Source: Trametes villosa (lineage: Eukaryota > Basidiomycota > Agaricomycetes > Polyporales > Polyporaceae). From it: DNA of 64,000 nt. Location of the stretch: contig PUDQ02000066.1 in the NCBI GenBank assembly GCA_002964805.2, positions 868,001 to 932,000 on the forward strand. The letters run 5' to 3'. The position numbers and the translations under genes are program-made. The notes beneath the pieces are model-generated. The model saw only the letters and a list, made by a program, of their open reading frames with translations, was not told where the DNA came from and made no database searches. Shown in pieces: positions 1 through 11,766 of the stretch (positions are counted from its first letter, which is position 1; every line of letters begins with the position of its first letter).

Positions 1-648
1 TGCACCTGAGCCGTCGCTTTAAGGTCTCCTACGGGAATACGGAAAAACCGGAGCACTGCGGGATGCACCGTTCTGTTTTCATGCAGACCTGTGAGCGCAT
101 CATTCGCAAAGCGAAGAGTAACTAAGAGACCACAATGTCGCCTGCCGCTGTCTCGCCATAGCTGGCAGTATTCAGTAGTGCGCATGAAACGAATGATCCG
201 CTCGGAAGATGACACGCACGCTCACCGGCCTATCGACACCCAGGTCCAAAACGACAACGCGCATGTCTTCGGACGGAGCCCGTCTCCCAGCCTACAACAA
301 GGGGCCTGGCCCATAAAGTGCACTGCTTGTGGTGGAATCCTGTGCCTCTCGCCTTCCTATGGGCCAGCGATCACTCCGGTGCGGCCGGGAGGCAGATTTT
401 AGTGCTGATCAGGCCCCCATCAGTTGACCACAATTGCAAATCTCAGATACTATCCTCGCGAGTCGCCGCGGAGGAGACTGGAGTCTACCGGCCTCGCATC
501 GCCCGCGATGCGCGCTGATCACTCAACTGCATGCCGTACCTGTCGCTACATGACATGCTTCGCTCGGCGAGGGGCCGAGGGCCAATAAAGCGCAGCGAGG
601 CGGCGGGATGGCACCCACTTTTTGCCTCTTCCACGGAGCACCTCGCCC
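1..648. other. Intergenic / upstream region, no gene recognised
   Basis: Only short open frames are present and none has a recognisable domain or convincing splice structure. The right end is presumably the promoter and 5' leader of the EF-hand/ZZ gene that starts at 649. No clear TATA element was seen. Confidence 0.5.
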
Positions 649-3600
649 ATGCCGTCGTTCTTCAACGTCAACAAGTACAAGGACACTAGTCCTCCGGAAC
701 CTTCGGCGGAGGAAGGTACCGGTACTGAGACCGTGGACTTTCCCACCCCAGAGGTGGCCTCCCCCGACGCTCTTCCATCGAACGGCGCGAATGGCGATCG
801 CTCACTCACCGGTACCGGCGCTCCCGGGCCAGAGGCATCTCGCGAGCTCGACACGGCGAAGCGCCTCGATGGCGCGTTCAAAATGGTGAACGACGCACAG
901 AATGTGTACGCAAAATACCAAGGTTCAGCGGCTGTAAGGGCCATCAACCGTTCGGGTGAGTCTGCTACGCCTCCTGGCCAACCGCGGATGCGACTAATTC
1001 TTTGCGTTAGCAAATACGCTGAACACTATCACAACGGACATAGCCCATGTCCAGAGTTTTTCCTCTCCCCTGAAGCCCATCATCGAGAGCGATGCTATGA
1101 AGGTCGTCAAAAGCGGCGTGAACACGCTGGTCGACAGTCTGCCGGGGCTTGTCAAGGCTCTGGACGAGGTCGCAAAGCTGCACCCCTTCATCGGAAGTCA
1201 GTGCGCTGCTTCGCCCGCAATATCGCATAGTGATGCTCATCGTCTTGCAGTCGCCGTCGGCGCGTTTCGTATCGTCGTCGAGCTCGACTTGAAGCGCCGG
1301 GACAATGACAAGAAGGTCGCCGCGTTGTTCCTTCAAATGAAGGACATGATGGAAGCCTTGCTTCAGTATGCGCTCCACGCTTCTCATGCGGTCTTACAGA
1401 CGCTCACGTCTACCGCAGGCTGCGGTCCATCAAGGACCTCGAATTTGTGGGGCCCGGCGGCGTGACGATCAAGGCGCGCATGCAAGAGCTCGTCTCGCAG
1501 ACCGCAGACGACATCACCGCGTGCGGTAATGCCTGCGACACGTACTCCAAGAAGCGCCTCGTAGTCAAGGTTATCAAGGGCTCCCTGTGGGAGGGCACGC
1601 TCAAGAGCTACATCGACCTCTTCGCGAAGCGCCGGAAAGAGTTCACCTTCGCGCTCTCCATCCACACCGGGATCGGCGTCGACGACGCCAATCGCAAGCT
1701 CGATTCCATCGAAATCAAGATCGACGTCCTGATGGAGTTCTTCGCCACGGCGGTGACGCCCGAGTACAAGGAGCTCGCGGCGCTCGTGCAGAAGAAGGGT
1801 GGGCCGCGGGCGGTGATGGACAGCAACGAGGCGCTCGGCGAGCTTCTCGAGTTTAGGGCGGCGAGCGCCGCGGCCACAACGTCGAAGAAGGCGGAGCGGG
1901 ACGGCCCGGAGCATAACAGCTACCTCGGGAAGGACAGCCTCGACTCGCTCAAGCTGGAGCTGTTCGAGAGCCCCGAGCTCGCGATCAAGAAGAACATGGA
2001 GGTGTTCGAGCGCAAGTTCAAGATGCAGCAGAGGGAGTTCACGGAGGAGGTCCGCCGGGCTGTGCACCATGAGGGCGACCGTGTCATCGAGGCGGTGACA
2101 TCTGGGTCGCACGACAGGATCATCGACCCTGTGAGTTGTGCTGCTGAGCGTCCTTGGGTTTGCTCCTAACGACTACCACCTACAATGCAGGACATCCACG
2201 AGATCTGGAAGGAGATGGTTAGTATACGTCTCAGTTTTCACGCTTTGAATCTGATGGCTTCCCCGATAGCGGTGGCCCGGCCATGTCAAAGCGAGGCACT
2301 TCGTGCTTGCGCTACGTGATCACTACCGTCAGCGGATCGAAGCGAAGCGGCGGGCAAAGGGCGCACCCGACCCTACGCAAATCCCCGACGATGACGAGTG
2401 GGCGCTGGAATGGATCAACATCAACAAGCTGCAGTCAATCGCGGAAGCATTCGACGATGACGCCTCGGGATTTATCACCATCGCAGAGGTTAATGAGTTC
2501 ACGACTGCGCGTCCAGAGGGATGGAGGTGAGTAACGACGGCGACTCGGACACGAGCTTCACTCACTCCGAACAAATATCAGCCTCCCTCATTGGATTGCG
2601 TATTGGGCGATAGGTACATCGTCCGGCACACATATTGAACGGCGCTAACCCAGCCATCATAGGATGGCAACTGACGGCGACCTACTATCGCGAGAAGATC
2701 ATCGAACTTCTCGCCAAGATGCACACTATGGAGCCCCAGATACATCCCGCGAACGCGCAAGCCGTCGAGAAGTACCTCGAAACGGTGTACCAGCGCATCT
2801 GTACTCTCACGTCGTCTTTCGTGTCCCGGACCGACGATCCGCTCAAAGCTCGCTTCCAGAGCTATATCGACGCAGAGGAACAGCGCCTGCGCGAGGGCCT
2901 CGAGACTGTGCGCTACGATATCGACGCCATTGACACCTTGACGCTCATCACTGGCCCAGGGAGGATCGAAAAGGTGAGCTTTAACGAATTCTTACCGCGG
3001 GATCTGCTGTTGACACTCTGCTAGTATCTCTTCCCATTGCTGTACCTCCTGCTCAAACGCGACTTCGAGATCTTTCGCCTGTGTCGCAAGATGGTGGTGC
3101 ACAAGGACGAGCTCTGGGATTCCGCTGACACAATCGTTTGGGTGTTTGATGCAGTCAAATTCCGCTATAACGATCTCCAGGGTGCGTCTACAGTTGGCCT
3201 ATACTACGCGCTCGAAGATCGCCACTGACAGGGGTTCTCTCCTAAGCCCTGTTCAAACAGCAAAACCTCGATCCTAGCCAGCAGTTCAAGGCACATGCAA
3301 ACGAACTGGTGTGCATCTCTCGAACTCCAGCAGAAATAGTAGGCTGATTTGATCCGACCAGTTCGACTACTGGCACGACAGCAAGAAGTTCTGGTCTCTG
3401 GAGAATCTACGGGAGTGGGAGTTCACTGAATACGACTATGTCGACGAGAACGAAGACCAGGAGATCGACGCAACAAAGCTACTCAACTACCCATCGGCGG
3501 GGGATAACCTTTACAACGACGTCGAAGACATCGTGACGGAACACGACACGCAAGCAGACGACGACGTTCGGGCAATGTAAGCGAGACACTCTGGCGCTAT

Positions 3601-5087
3601 GCGTTCGACTGAGCTAAGTGTTTCCCTAGTCTGGGAAGATGGAATGGCCTCATCGGCGCTGATCGTTGGGTACTCTCTGCGATCGTTTCTTTCTCCTTCC
3701 ACGCTTCCGCCGATCACAGCTCTTACGAGGCGAGCGACACCGCTGCACACGGAACCACCTACACCATCCTTGGCGGGTACAAGACGAAGGAGGACGGATC
3801 GGTTGAGTACAATTTCAACCAGACGTACACCGTGCGTCTCAAGAAGGCGTACTTCACTGGGATCATCACCGAGGACGGCGACACCTTGTCCGGCACCTGG
3901 GGCTACTCAGAGTCCAAGAAGCCGTACCGGTTCCTCTTCAAGCGTGTTCCTCCGGAGACGCTCATCGCCCGGCCGCCGCCGTCTGAGTTCGAGGAGAACA
4001 AGACCCGGGCGCTCTGGAAGTACGCGCTGACCGCCGTACACAACGAGATCCGCAGGAAGATGTTCTCGTGGTCGCTTATCAAGGAGCGCCGCGACATCCG
4101 GAAGGAATACCTCGAGTTGCTGGAGCGCGAGACCGATGACCTGACCACCGACGAGGACCTCGAGCGGTTCGCGGTGCTGGACCGTACGGCGACCTGCGAA
4201 GACGTGCGCTCCTTCTGCGTTCTCAAGGACTACCGGAAAAGACCAGTGCCCTCTCATTTGTTAGTCCCCCGCAGTTTACTCATCCTAACCATGCACTAAC
4301 CATACCGTAACGTTTCAGCGCTGACTGCGATGCGTGCGACAAGCGCATCTACGGCGCCCGCCTGATGTGTCTGAACTGCGGGTCGCGGTGGACGCTCGAC
4401 TTCCACGACGAGCCGGAGTGCAGAGAGGCAACCGTTGCAGAGCGCGACGACATCACCAAGCCCCATCTCCCTACGCACGACTTCGTTAAGGTCCGGCGAG
4501 CGTTCCACCAGTACCGCGAGATCGGGAAGATCCTGCGCATGTCGGATGCGGGCCTCGAGCGCGCGAGGAAACTTTTGTCCAAAACCGCGCCAGAGCAGGT
4601 CGACGCAGCAGATGGGGCTAAGGATGGGAAGCACTTGAAGGCCCCCAACACGAAGAAGACTCAACCAGCTCGTGAATCAGCGCCTAGCTCGGACTCGGAT
4701 TCAGAGTCTGAATCGGAAAGCTTGACGTGCGTGTCGTGTTCATCTGCGGTGTCTTATCCATGCTGGTACTGCATCGACTGCCCAGGTATGTGTTTGGTAC
4801 CAGCCACATGCGGACGTCACTGACGGGCGGGACTCGCAGCGGAATCCAAGGTCTTCATCTGTCAGGATTGCGATGCGAAGGGCGGAGTCGACGCGGGAGA
4901 CCACAAAGCCATCCACAGCCTCGTACAATGCAAGGAGAAGGCGAAGGTGGATGAAGAGGGCGAGGCAGCGGAGAAGACGGAGAAACGGCTCTCGGCCGTC
5001 GAAAACAAACTCGGAGCGCTCGCAGCGCAGATGGAGCGGATCGAAAAGCTCCTGCAGTCGCTGGCCACACCCCAGCTGGAAACCTGA
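649..5087 (+). CDS. Large EF-hand and ZZ-type zinc finger protein
   Basis: A multi-exon gene of about 14 exons and roughly 1,240 residues. Early exons are 649-955, 1011-1196, 1251-1365, 1419-2130, 2191-2217, and one starting at 2270. The last exon ends with TGA at 5085-5087. A mostly helical N-terminal part (LELKRR-like, ADDI, CDTYSKK) precedes one canonical EF-hand loop (DDDASGFITIAE, near 2455-2490), which suggests calcium binding. Near 4320-4420 there is a Cys-rich ZZ-like finger (CDAC, CLNC), and near 4725-4900 a second one (CVSC, CIDC, CQDC with a following His). An acidic Ser/Asp/Glu stretch lies between them, and the C-terminus is a coiled coil. The N-terminal helices resemble modules found ahead of fungal STAND proteins, but that is only an impression. 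The molecular function is unknown; calcium-responsive scaffolding through protein binding is inference. Confidence 0.75.
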
Positions 5088-5433
5088 CATCTGTAACCGT
5101 AGCGCATACTGTTCATTCGTCTCACCTCTCATATCCCAAACCTCTTGGATCAATCTGAATCACTTCTCTGTTGGGATGCGGAATCCTGGTGTCGTCTACA
5201 TGATCTACTAGCCTCTGGTCCAAGGAAGGAGGCCCCGTCAGGCTTGCGATGCACCCTACCAGCCCGCGTTCAACGCGTTACGATCACATGTACGAGTCGG
5301 TACCGTGTCTGAATCTAGTACCTACGCCTCGAGCGATTTGGCTTTCTTGGCTTACAAATGAGCTTGCGCCAGTACTACTTCCTGAGCCTCGGGTTAACAA
5401 TGATATAGTAACCCGAGACAGGCAGAGTTCGAA
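5088..5433. other. Spacer between the EF-hand/ZZ gene and the tRNA
   Basis: Presumed 3' untranslated region of the upstream gene and 5' flank of the tRNA. Nothing else is recognisable. Confidence 0.5.
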
Positions 5434-5527
5434 GTCACTTTGCCGGAGTGGTTAACGGGATCGCCTGCTATTCGTAGCTGCTAGCGGTTGTGCTTTGCAC
5501 GCGAGTGTTCGAATCGCTCAGGTGACG
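5434..5527 (+). tRNA. tRNA-Ser(GCU) with a 12-nt intron
   Basis: The sequence folds as a class II tRNA. The acceptor strand 5434-5440 pairs with 5520-5526, with one G-T pair. The D-stem CCG (5443-5445) pairs with CGG (5456-5458). The anticodon stem 5460-5464 pairs with 5484-5488 once 5471-5482 is removed as an intron at the canonical site after position 37. The anticodon is GCT at 5467-5469. A long variable arm (GTGC-TTT-GCAC) is typical of tRNA-Ser. The T-arm loop is TTCGAAT. The A box lies around TGGTTAACGG and the B box around GTTCGAATCG. The discriminator base is G5527. It decodes AGC/AGT serine codons. Confidence 0.9.
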
Positions 5528-5528
5528 C

Positions 5529-5533
5529 TTTTT
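5529..5533 (+). terminator. Pol III T-tract terminator of the tRNA
   Basis: A run of five T residues begins two bases after the mature tRNA 3' end, as expected for RNA polymerase III termination. Confidence 0.7.
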
Positions 5534-5662
5534 GCTGCTGAAGATACTGTACCACGAGCGCGTCTCTGAGTCGCGTCGTCTCCGCAGAGGCGTTTCTTGT
5601 CCTCTAACTCCCGCGTTGATACCTACACCTTTTAAACGAACGAAGTCCCTGACGTCCTTACC

Positions 5663-7215
5663 ATGAGCGCAGCCAAATACGCAAACCTGCCTGATATCGT
5701 ACGTTCGCCATGCAATCCACTACCATTGGCAGCTAACGCGGGTATGTAGGATACAGCACAAGACGTATACGAGACTGAAGATACCTTCCCTACTGCAAAT
5801 GACAACGTCAGTTTCGCTGGGCATTCGCATGACCCAGTAGCTGACGCGTCCTGGTAGAAAGGCGACTCTAGCGATGACGAGACAAGCGCACCCACTCGCG
5901 GGCATGCGCGCGGCAGAGGCGGGGAGGCGTCTGGGCGCGAGGAGCTCGATGGGAGCAGCGTAGACCCCGAGGAGGCGTCCAAGAAGTTCAGGAGAGCAGA
6001 GAAGAGTGCGTTCATTGTCGTTGTTCATACTCAGCACGCATCTAACAGCATCGGCGGGCATAGAGCACCACCGTCCGAAGGTCCAGTACGTCTATCCCCC
6101 GTCGCCGTCCCCAGAGGACGATTCCCGTCCCGCTTCTCCGACGCGCTCTTCCATCCCTCTCTCCCAACGTCTACGTCTTCTCCAAGCGGAGGTCGCATCC
6201 CTCGAGACCGAACTCTCTGACCCGACGAATCCACTACTACGGAAGGAGAAAGAAGCTGGGAATGCGGACCCTGGCGAACTTATCCGCGGGATGGTGGACG
6301 TCAAGCGTCGCATTGAGCAGATCAGCAAGGCGCGGGAGGGTCGAGGGAAGCTTGTCAGTGCCGTGCTAGGCGAGTCTGACAACGAGGACGCCGCAGAGAC
6401 GACGACGGCAGTGAAGCAAGAGGCATCCAAGAAGCTTGAGGTCGCGGAGCCCGAACCTGTGTCTGCCCCTGCGAAACCAAGAGCTCCAGAAGTGAGGGAC
6501 ATCGCAGAGATGGACAAACGCGTTGGCGAGCTGGAGAAGCTGGTGGGTTCTTCAAGCACTGCCCTTGACGAGGTATGTACCGTCTGCTGTTATCCACACC
6601 AGGTCTGCCTAATCACGCCTTTGATAGCTGGCACCATTGCCGCCCCCGCTACTGCCCCTCCTCACCCGCCTCAACGCCCAGCTTACGCTTCTCACGCAAC
6701 CCCGCCACATCGACTCCATCTCACGTCGCATCAAGCTCCTCAACTCGGAGCTCGAGCGCACCTCGGGCTCAAGCGTGAGCCAAGCACACAGCGCCTCCCA
6801 GCGGCGCGGTGCGTCCTCGCACCACCAAGCCGCCTCAGCGTCCGTCTCCTCCCCGTCCTCGACCGCCCCGCCCGCGGCGCCGACCGCGTCCTCCGTCGCG
6901 CTACAGGAGCAGCTCGCGCCCGTGCTCACACGGCTTGCGCCGCTGCTCCCGCACATCCCGCACATCCTCACGCGCCTGCGCACGCTCTCGGCGCTGCACA
7001 CGTCCGCGGCGGGCTTCCAGAAGACGCTCGAGGACCTCGAGGAGGAGCAGCGCCGGACGAGGGGCGCGCTCGAGGAGCTCCAGCGTGCCGTCGAGGGCGT
7101 GGAGAAGAGCTTGGCGGAGAACGAGACGCTCGTGAAGGGGAACGTGCGCGAGCTTGAAGAGCGTATCGAGGGCGCGGGCCGGAGGATGGACGATTTGAAG
7201 CTCGGGCCCAGCTAG
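5663..7215 (+). CDS. Dynamitin (dynactin subunit 2, p50)
   Basis: Exons 5663-5698, 5750-5806, 5858-6005, 6064-6572 and 6628-7215 give 445 residues. The N-terminus (MSAAKYANLPDI, then DTAQDVYETED) is the hallmark start of dynamitin, which in human is DCTN2 and in yeast Jnm1. Low-complexity acidic linkers follow, then a long coiled-coil-rich body ending in a heptad-like helix (ELEERIEGAGRRMDDLKL). By family knowledge the protein sits in the shoulder of dynactin, linking the p150 arm to the Arp1 filament in dynein-driven transport of vesicles and nuclei. Nuclear migration matters in hyphae. All introns have GT-AG ends and keep frame. It lies 136 bp downstream of the tRNA. Confidence 0.88.
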
Positions 7216-7617
7216 GGCGCTGCTACGTGCCCTGCATTGTACGGTAGGCGAGGTGTAATCACGTTCTGTCACTGGCTGTCAGATGATACCCCATGAGTTG
7301 CGGCAAGCTCAAGTCTGCTTTCAAACCCTGTACCCCAACTCTGTGAAGATGTTTTTTTGCAGTGCATTGACGGAGGCAAGCTGTGTTTCCCTTGGATGAC
7401 ATTCTCCCACGTACAGCTTGCGTTCCGGTTAGGCCCCTCGTCACTCACGTTCCTCGTGGCGGTTTCGGGCGGTGCTGACGTCTATGTGAGTGATATATAA
7501 GTGGAGTAGGGCTTTCACTGGTGACATCTATTGCCCCACATCGACTGAAAACATCGTAAGTGTCCTCATCATTCTGCTCCTTCGAGTCTAATGACTAGTC
7601 CCAGCGCGCGAACGATC
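7216..7617. promoter_or_regulatory. Intergenic region with TATA element upstream of HET gene 1
   Basis: A 400-bp gap between dynamitin and the first HET gene. It contains TATATAA at 7494-7500, about 118 bp upstream of the favoured ATG at 7618, a plausible core promoter. Nothing else is recognisable. Confidence 0.5.
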
Positions 7618-9710
7618 ATGTGGTTGCTCTCGACACAACGGCTCGAGCTGAAATTCTTCAATCGAACCGACGAGATCGAGGGAGGATACGCCATCCTCTC
7701 CCATGTGTGGGGGAAATCAGAGCAGACGTTCCAAGACATCCAGAGGCTACAAGCGGAGGACGCCACATACGAGGATGCCCGCGTATCTGCGAAGATCCGC
7801 GGCTGCGTCAAGGCGGCTCGGGCGCACGGCATCGGATGGCTCTGGATCGACGCGTCCTGCATCGACAAGACGAGCAGCGCGGAGCTTTCGGAGACGGTCA
7901 ACTCGATGTTCGGCTGGTACGCGGAGGCCCGGGTCTGCTACGCGTATCTGCAAGACGTCCCCGAGCCGTACGGCCTGGACGTGCCCGGCTCCGCGTTTTG
8001 TGGGAGCAAGTGGTTCAAACGCGGATGGACCCTGCAGGAACTCATCGCGCCGCGCTTTCTGGTCTTCCTGTCGGCGGAGTGGACGTTCCTCGGGACGAAG
8101 GCCTCGCTGGCGCCGCTGCTCTCTGAAATCACCGGCGTGGACCTGGAGGTTCTGACGTTCCGCCGGGAGTTGCGGCAGGTGAGCGTCGCCCGCCGGATGT
8201 CGTGGGCCGCGAAACGCCAAACGACCCGAGTGGAGGATGAGGCGTACTCCCTCCTAGGCATCTTCGGGATCACGATGCCAACGATCTATGGAGAGGGGAG
8301 GAACGCCTTCCAGCGGCTGCAAGAGGAGATCATGAAGCACTCCCCAGACCAGACTCTCTTTGCGTGGGGAGAGGCACTGCCGTCGGATACTGGGCGAGGA
8401 CAGCTTGCTCGTGATATAGGAAATCCTATCGGGACGCTCTTAGCATCGTCGCCTCATTCGTTTTCGAATTCCGCAGACTACCGGTCTGTCTCGCTGGAAT
8501 CTGTCGTCAACACTGTGGGAAGCTTCATACACGTACCCACCGGAGTCGCCCTCGTATGTCTCATTCGGCTAGAGATTTGCGCCTCTACTAATGTAGTTGT
8601 CCTAAGGTCAGCCCGGACTTCACCATCACAAGCAGTGGGATCAGATGCGAGTTGGTCGTCATCGACATCGAACCGTTCATCCTTGCCCTCCTGGGTTGTC
8701 GGACAGCATCGGGAGAGTGCGTGGGCCTCATCCTCCATCAACGCCACGACCTACGGAGCAATCACCCCCACTATCTGGTCGGTGCGTCCGACAGGAATAG
8801 CGACACATCTTTGAAGCTGCCAGCCGCGCACGGACGAGCTGAAGAACGGAAACCCAAGGGGTACCGGCTCTTTCATTTCACTCCTCCTTCTCTCGCCACT
8901 CTGCTTGGGCGCGATACTACAGCGATCGTCTCGGACATCTTTGCGGCAGGAACGCCGAGGAAGCTGTACATTAGCCGCGACCTCTCTCCCCTCTCGGCTC
9001 ACCCGTGGCTGCGACTCCTGGATTCCGAGCCGCAGGATATCTACCTCCCGGCATGGTTCCCGGAACATGCTGGACGTGCGGGGTTCGCACTCGAGGGCGG
9101 TTTATCCCGCTCGGGCGAGACGGTGCATCTTCCTCGCGACCTCCTCTTCATCAACGGCACCACGCGTGAAGCCTTCATCGTTCACCTCGAGCGCTCCCGC
9201 ATGTGGATCTGCGTGTCCGTCTCCATCCTCCCCTTCTCCCAGCTAGCCCACTCCACGTATCATCTGCCCCACAGCGCGACGCGGCGCCTGGAGGAGTCCG
9301 CTTGGCGCCCGCGCGCGTTTGAGGAGGGGTCGCTCGGAGACGGCTCCCACCCCATTTCACTGCAGCACTATGTGCGCTATTGGCCCAATGGGGTCAAGGC
9401 CTTTGGGGACGACGACAGGACCGTCCGCGTGTCCTGCGTCCGTTGGACGGCCGGGGGCCAGTGCTGTCTCGACGTTGCCCTCGAAGGACGTATCTACGTT
9501 TCGTCCGACTCGAACTCCGGCGCCCCACCGAGCCGAAACCTCGCCGCGCTTGCTCCTGCGACACTTTTCAAGCGCTTGTCCGACCGCGAACGGCGGGTGT
9601 ACGCTGAGACTGCGTTGGAAGCGGAGGTGGGAGATCCGGGGATGGGCGGTATTCTCCTACCAGCTGTGTCCACCAGGTTGATGCACCGACCGGTATATTC
9701 TCATGACTAG
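7618..9710 (+). CDS. HET-domain (heterokaryon incompatibility-like) protein 1
   Basis: Two exons, 7618-8553 and 8607-9710 (53-bp intron, phase 0), encode 679 residues. The favoured start is ATG 7618, giving MWLLST, the usual first residues of basidiomycete HET proteins; the in-frame ATG at 7591 would add nine residues. The HET domain fills the first ~150 residues: YAILSHVW, then GWLWIDASCIDK, then RGWTLQELIAP. The usual following block (VARRMSW, TTRVEDEAYSLLGIFG, PTIYGEGRNAF) comes next. The C-terminal half is variable and uncharacterised. HET proteins trigger allorecognition cell death in ascomycetes; in basidiomycetes they form large families of mostly unknown function. A second HET gene lies 10 kb downstream on the other strand. 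Confidence 0.88.
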
Positions 9711-11766
9711 CGCAGCTTGCCCCGCAGAATTTGTCCTGTCTCTGGACTCGGACCTCGGAATACTACTATAGTACTTGCATCTCTGTTCACACATCCATAT
9801 ACAATGCCCGCCAATACATCTAGCTTATCCAAGGACATCCAGCCCGTACCACTTTGCACCCCCTGTCGAGGTAGGGGTGCCCAGGTAGCGAACGCGGAAT
9901 ATCCTAGGCGGACCAGTGCTGATAACTCATTGCTCTGTAGTACTGGCCCCGCCTGTCGAGTCCTCAGGGTCTGCTTGGCCTGCACGGGCACTCAGATCGC
10001 GTCACCGTGCATTGGTATGTTGCCGATACGACGTACCAGTAGAATGTTGTATATTCCCCTGAAGGGTCTTCCCTCCGGGCGTCGGGGTGTGCGCGCGGTC
10101 GTCAGTAGGCGTGCTCGCCCCAGACGTGTCCTCGATAAGACTGTCTGGATCAGCCGTAGCTGGCCCCGTCGATCGAACGTGTCCGAGAGGGTTCCCGTCT
10201 ACGTCCGCTGATAATGATAAATACTATCAGTTTGTAACGAAGTGTAAGAGCCCGGTGAAGTGCATACGATGCTCGTCATAGCTCGGATTTGGTCCCCGGA
10301 GGTGCGAGAAGTTGTTCGGGTCGTGCTTCCACGAGCCGGAAGTCCGATCGTGCTGAAACGAGGACGACCGCTTCAACATAGGTTCACGAGCGCGAGTCGA
10401 CATAGCTGAGGTATCGTTGGCGTGTTGCGGTATAGGAGCGAGAAACAGCGGCCGCTGGCTTCAGTGAGTTGAGGGTTGGGAGATAGCGCTTGATAGCACG
10501 CTTCGCGACGAGCAGTAGTGGACTCCCGCGGTGCGCCCATTACGAAACACGAGTGGAACCCTCATGTGGGGTGCTGTGGCATCGCATACCTTGTAGTCCT
10601 AGCTAGGCGAGGCGGCGTCCGATTCTAATTGACACCGTGCGAGAGCGTACAATGGCTTCAAACGCGCGCATGCTTTTGTACTTTCATCCCCCGAAACAGT
10701 TTTCCAAGCAAGGAAGTAGCCGCACAGAAGGTCAGTCGATTGCTCCGGAGCGTAGATAAGCTGAGAACTTCGTGAGAGGTAGAGACTCAGAGCAAGAGGC
10801 TGGTGCAGCGGTGGCGCAGCCCTACGTGACGGATGTATTAGTCACACACAGGTCACGTATAGTCACATCTTATCTCTCCGGCCTCGCGGGCGCTTGTCGG
10901 TGCAACTCTTCTTGCGAACCATGTCGTTCCTCCACATACACGCTCGTATTGCGACTAGCTTCTCCTTTATCGCAGCGGCCAAACGCCTCTAGCTAACTAC
11001 TCCAGGGATTATGGAACCCTACTCTTCTCCCAGGGCCGTCTGGCCATGCTCGAATCAGCGCTAACGAGTTCCATGGATGATGGGCCCACTATCTTCTTCA
11101 CTCACGGAAGCTCGGGTCGCAACACTAGGTCTTGTTATCCTCTTCTTTGCTTGGTAAATCTACACGGCACTTTCCAGGGGCGTCCCTCCGTATTGAGTCT
11201 CCAATATCTTTACCAGGATTTTTGCGATTCTAGGTGAGTCCTGTAGGAGTGAGGCGTCTGTGAAGTGGCTGCTGTATTCCTCGCGTAATAGAATTGTTCT
11301 CGCACAACCGCACAACTACAGCATCACCAGTAATGGGGCTTTCGCCGTCTTCCCGGACCTTGCATCGCACGGCGCACATGTGGTCATGCGCAGCACTCTC
11401 AGACGACTGCATCTCCGCCTTCGGACGGAGCGCCTAGCGTCGGTGTCGTGTGCGCCGAGTTCTGCGCGGCGGAGTCGCCGACGGACGTGCCAAGGCTTCC
11501 GCTGTTCGCAAATGCAAAGGCTAACCACGGACTTAATCACGCGCTTGCCGAGCGAGTGAGAGGCTCAGATGATAGACCGATGATGTCATAGGCGGTGCCC
11601 GCCGGAAGGACCCTCGACCACTGGACTGAACAAGGGCCACAGCATCGACCCCACGTATGCACTAGAGTCAGTTCGGCACCAGCGCATCATTTGCTCGGCT
11701 TCAAGAAGCCATATATGTACCGTCGGGCCCCTCTCCGAGCGCACTACTTTCTCCCCAACGATCACT
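9711..11766. other. Two-kilobase gene-poor spacer
   Basis: All open frames are short, lack domains and overlap one another. No tRNA, repeat array or relic could be identified with confidence. An ATATAT element near 11711-11716 lies about 55 bp upstream of the next ATG and may be its core promoter. Confidence 0.45.

Noticed and set aside
1384..2112. A 242-codon minus-strand frame within the EF-hand/ZZ gene
   Set aside because: Antisense shadow of a long exon; no domain.
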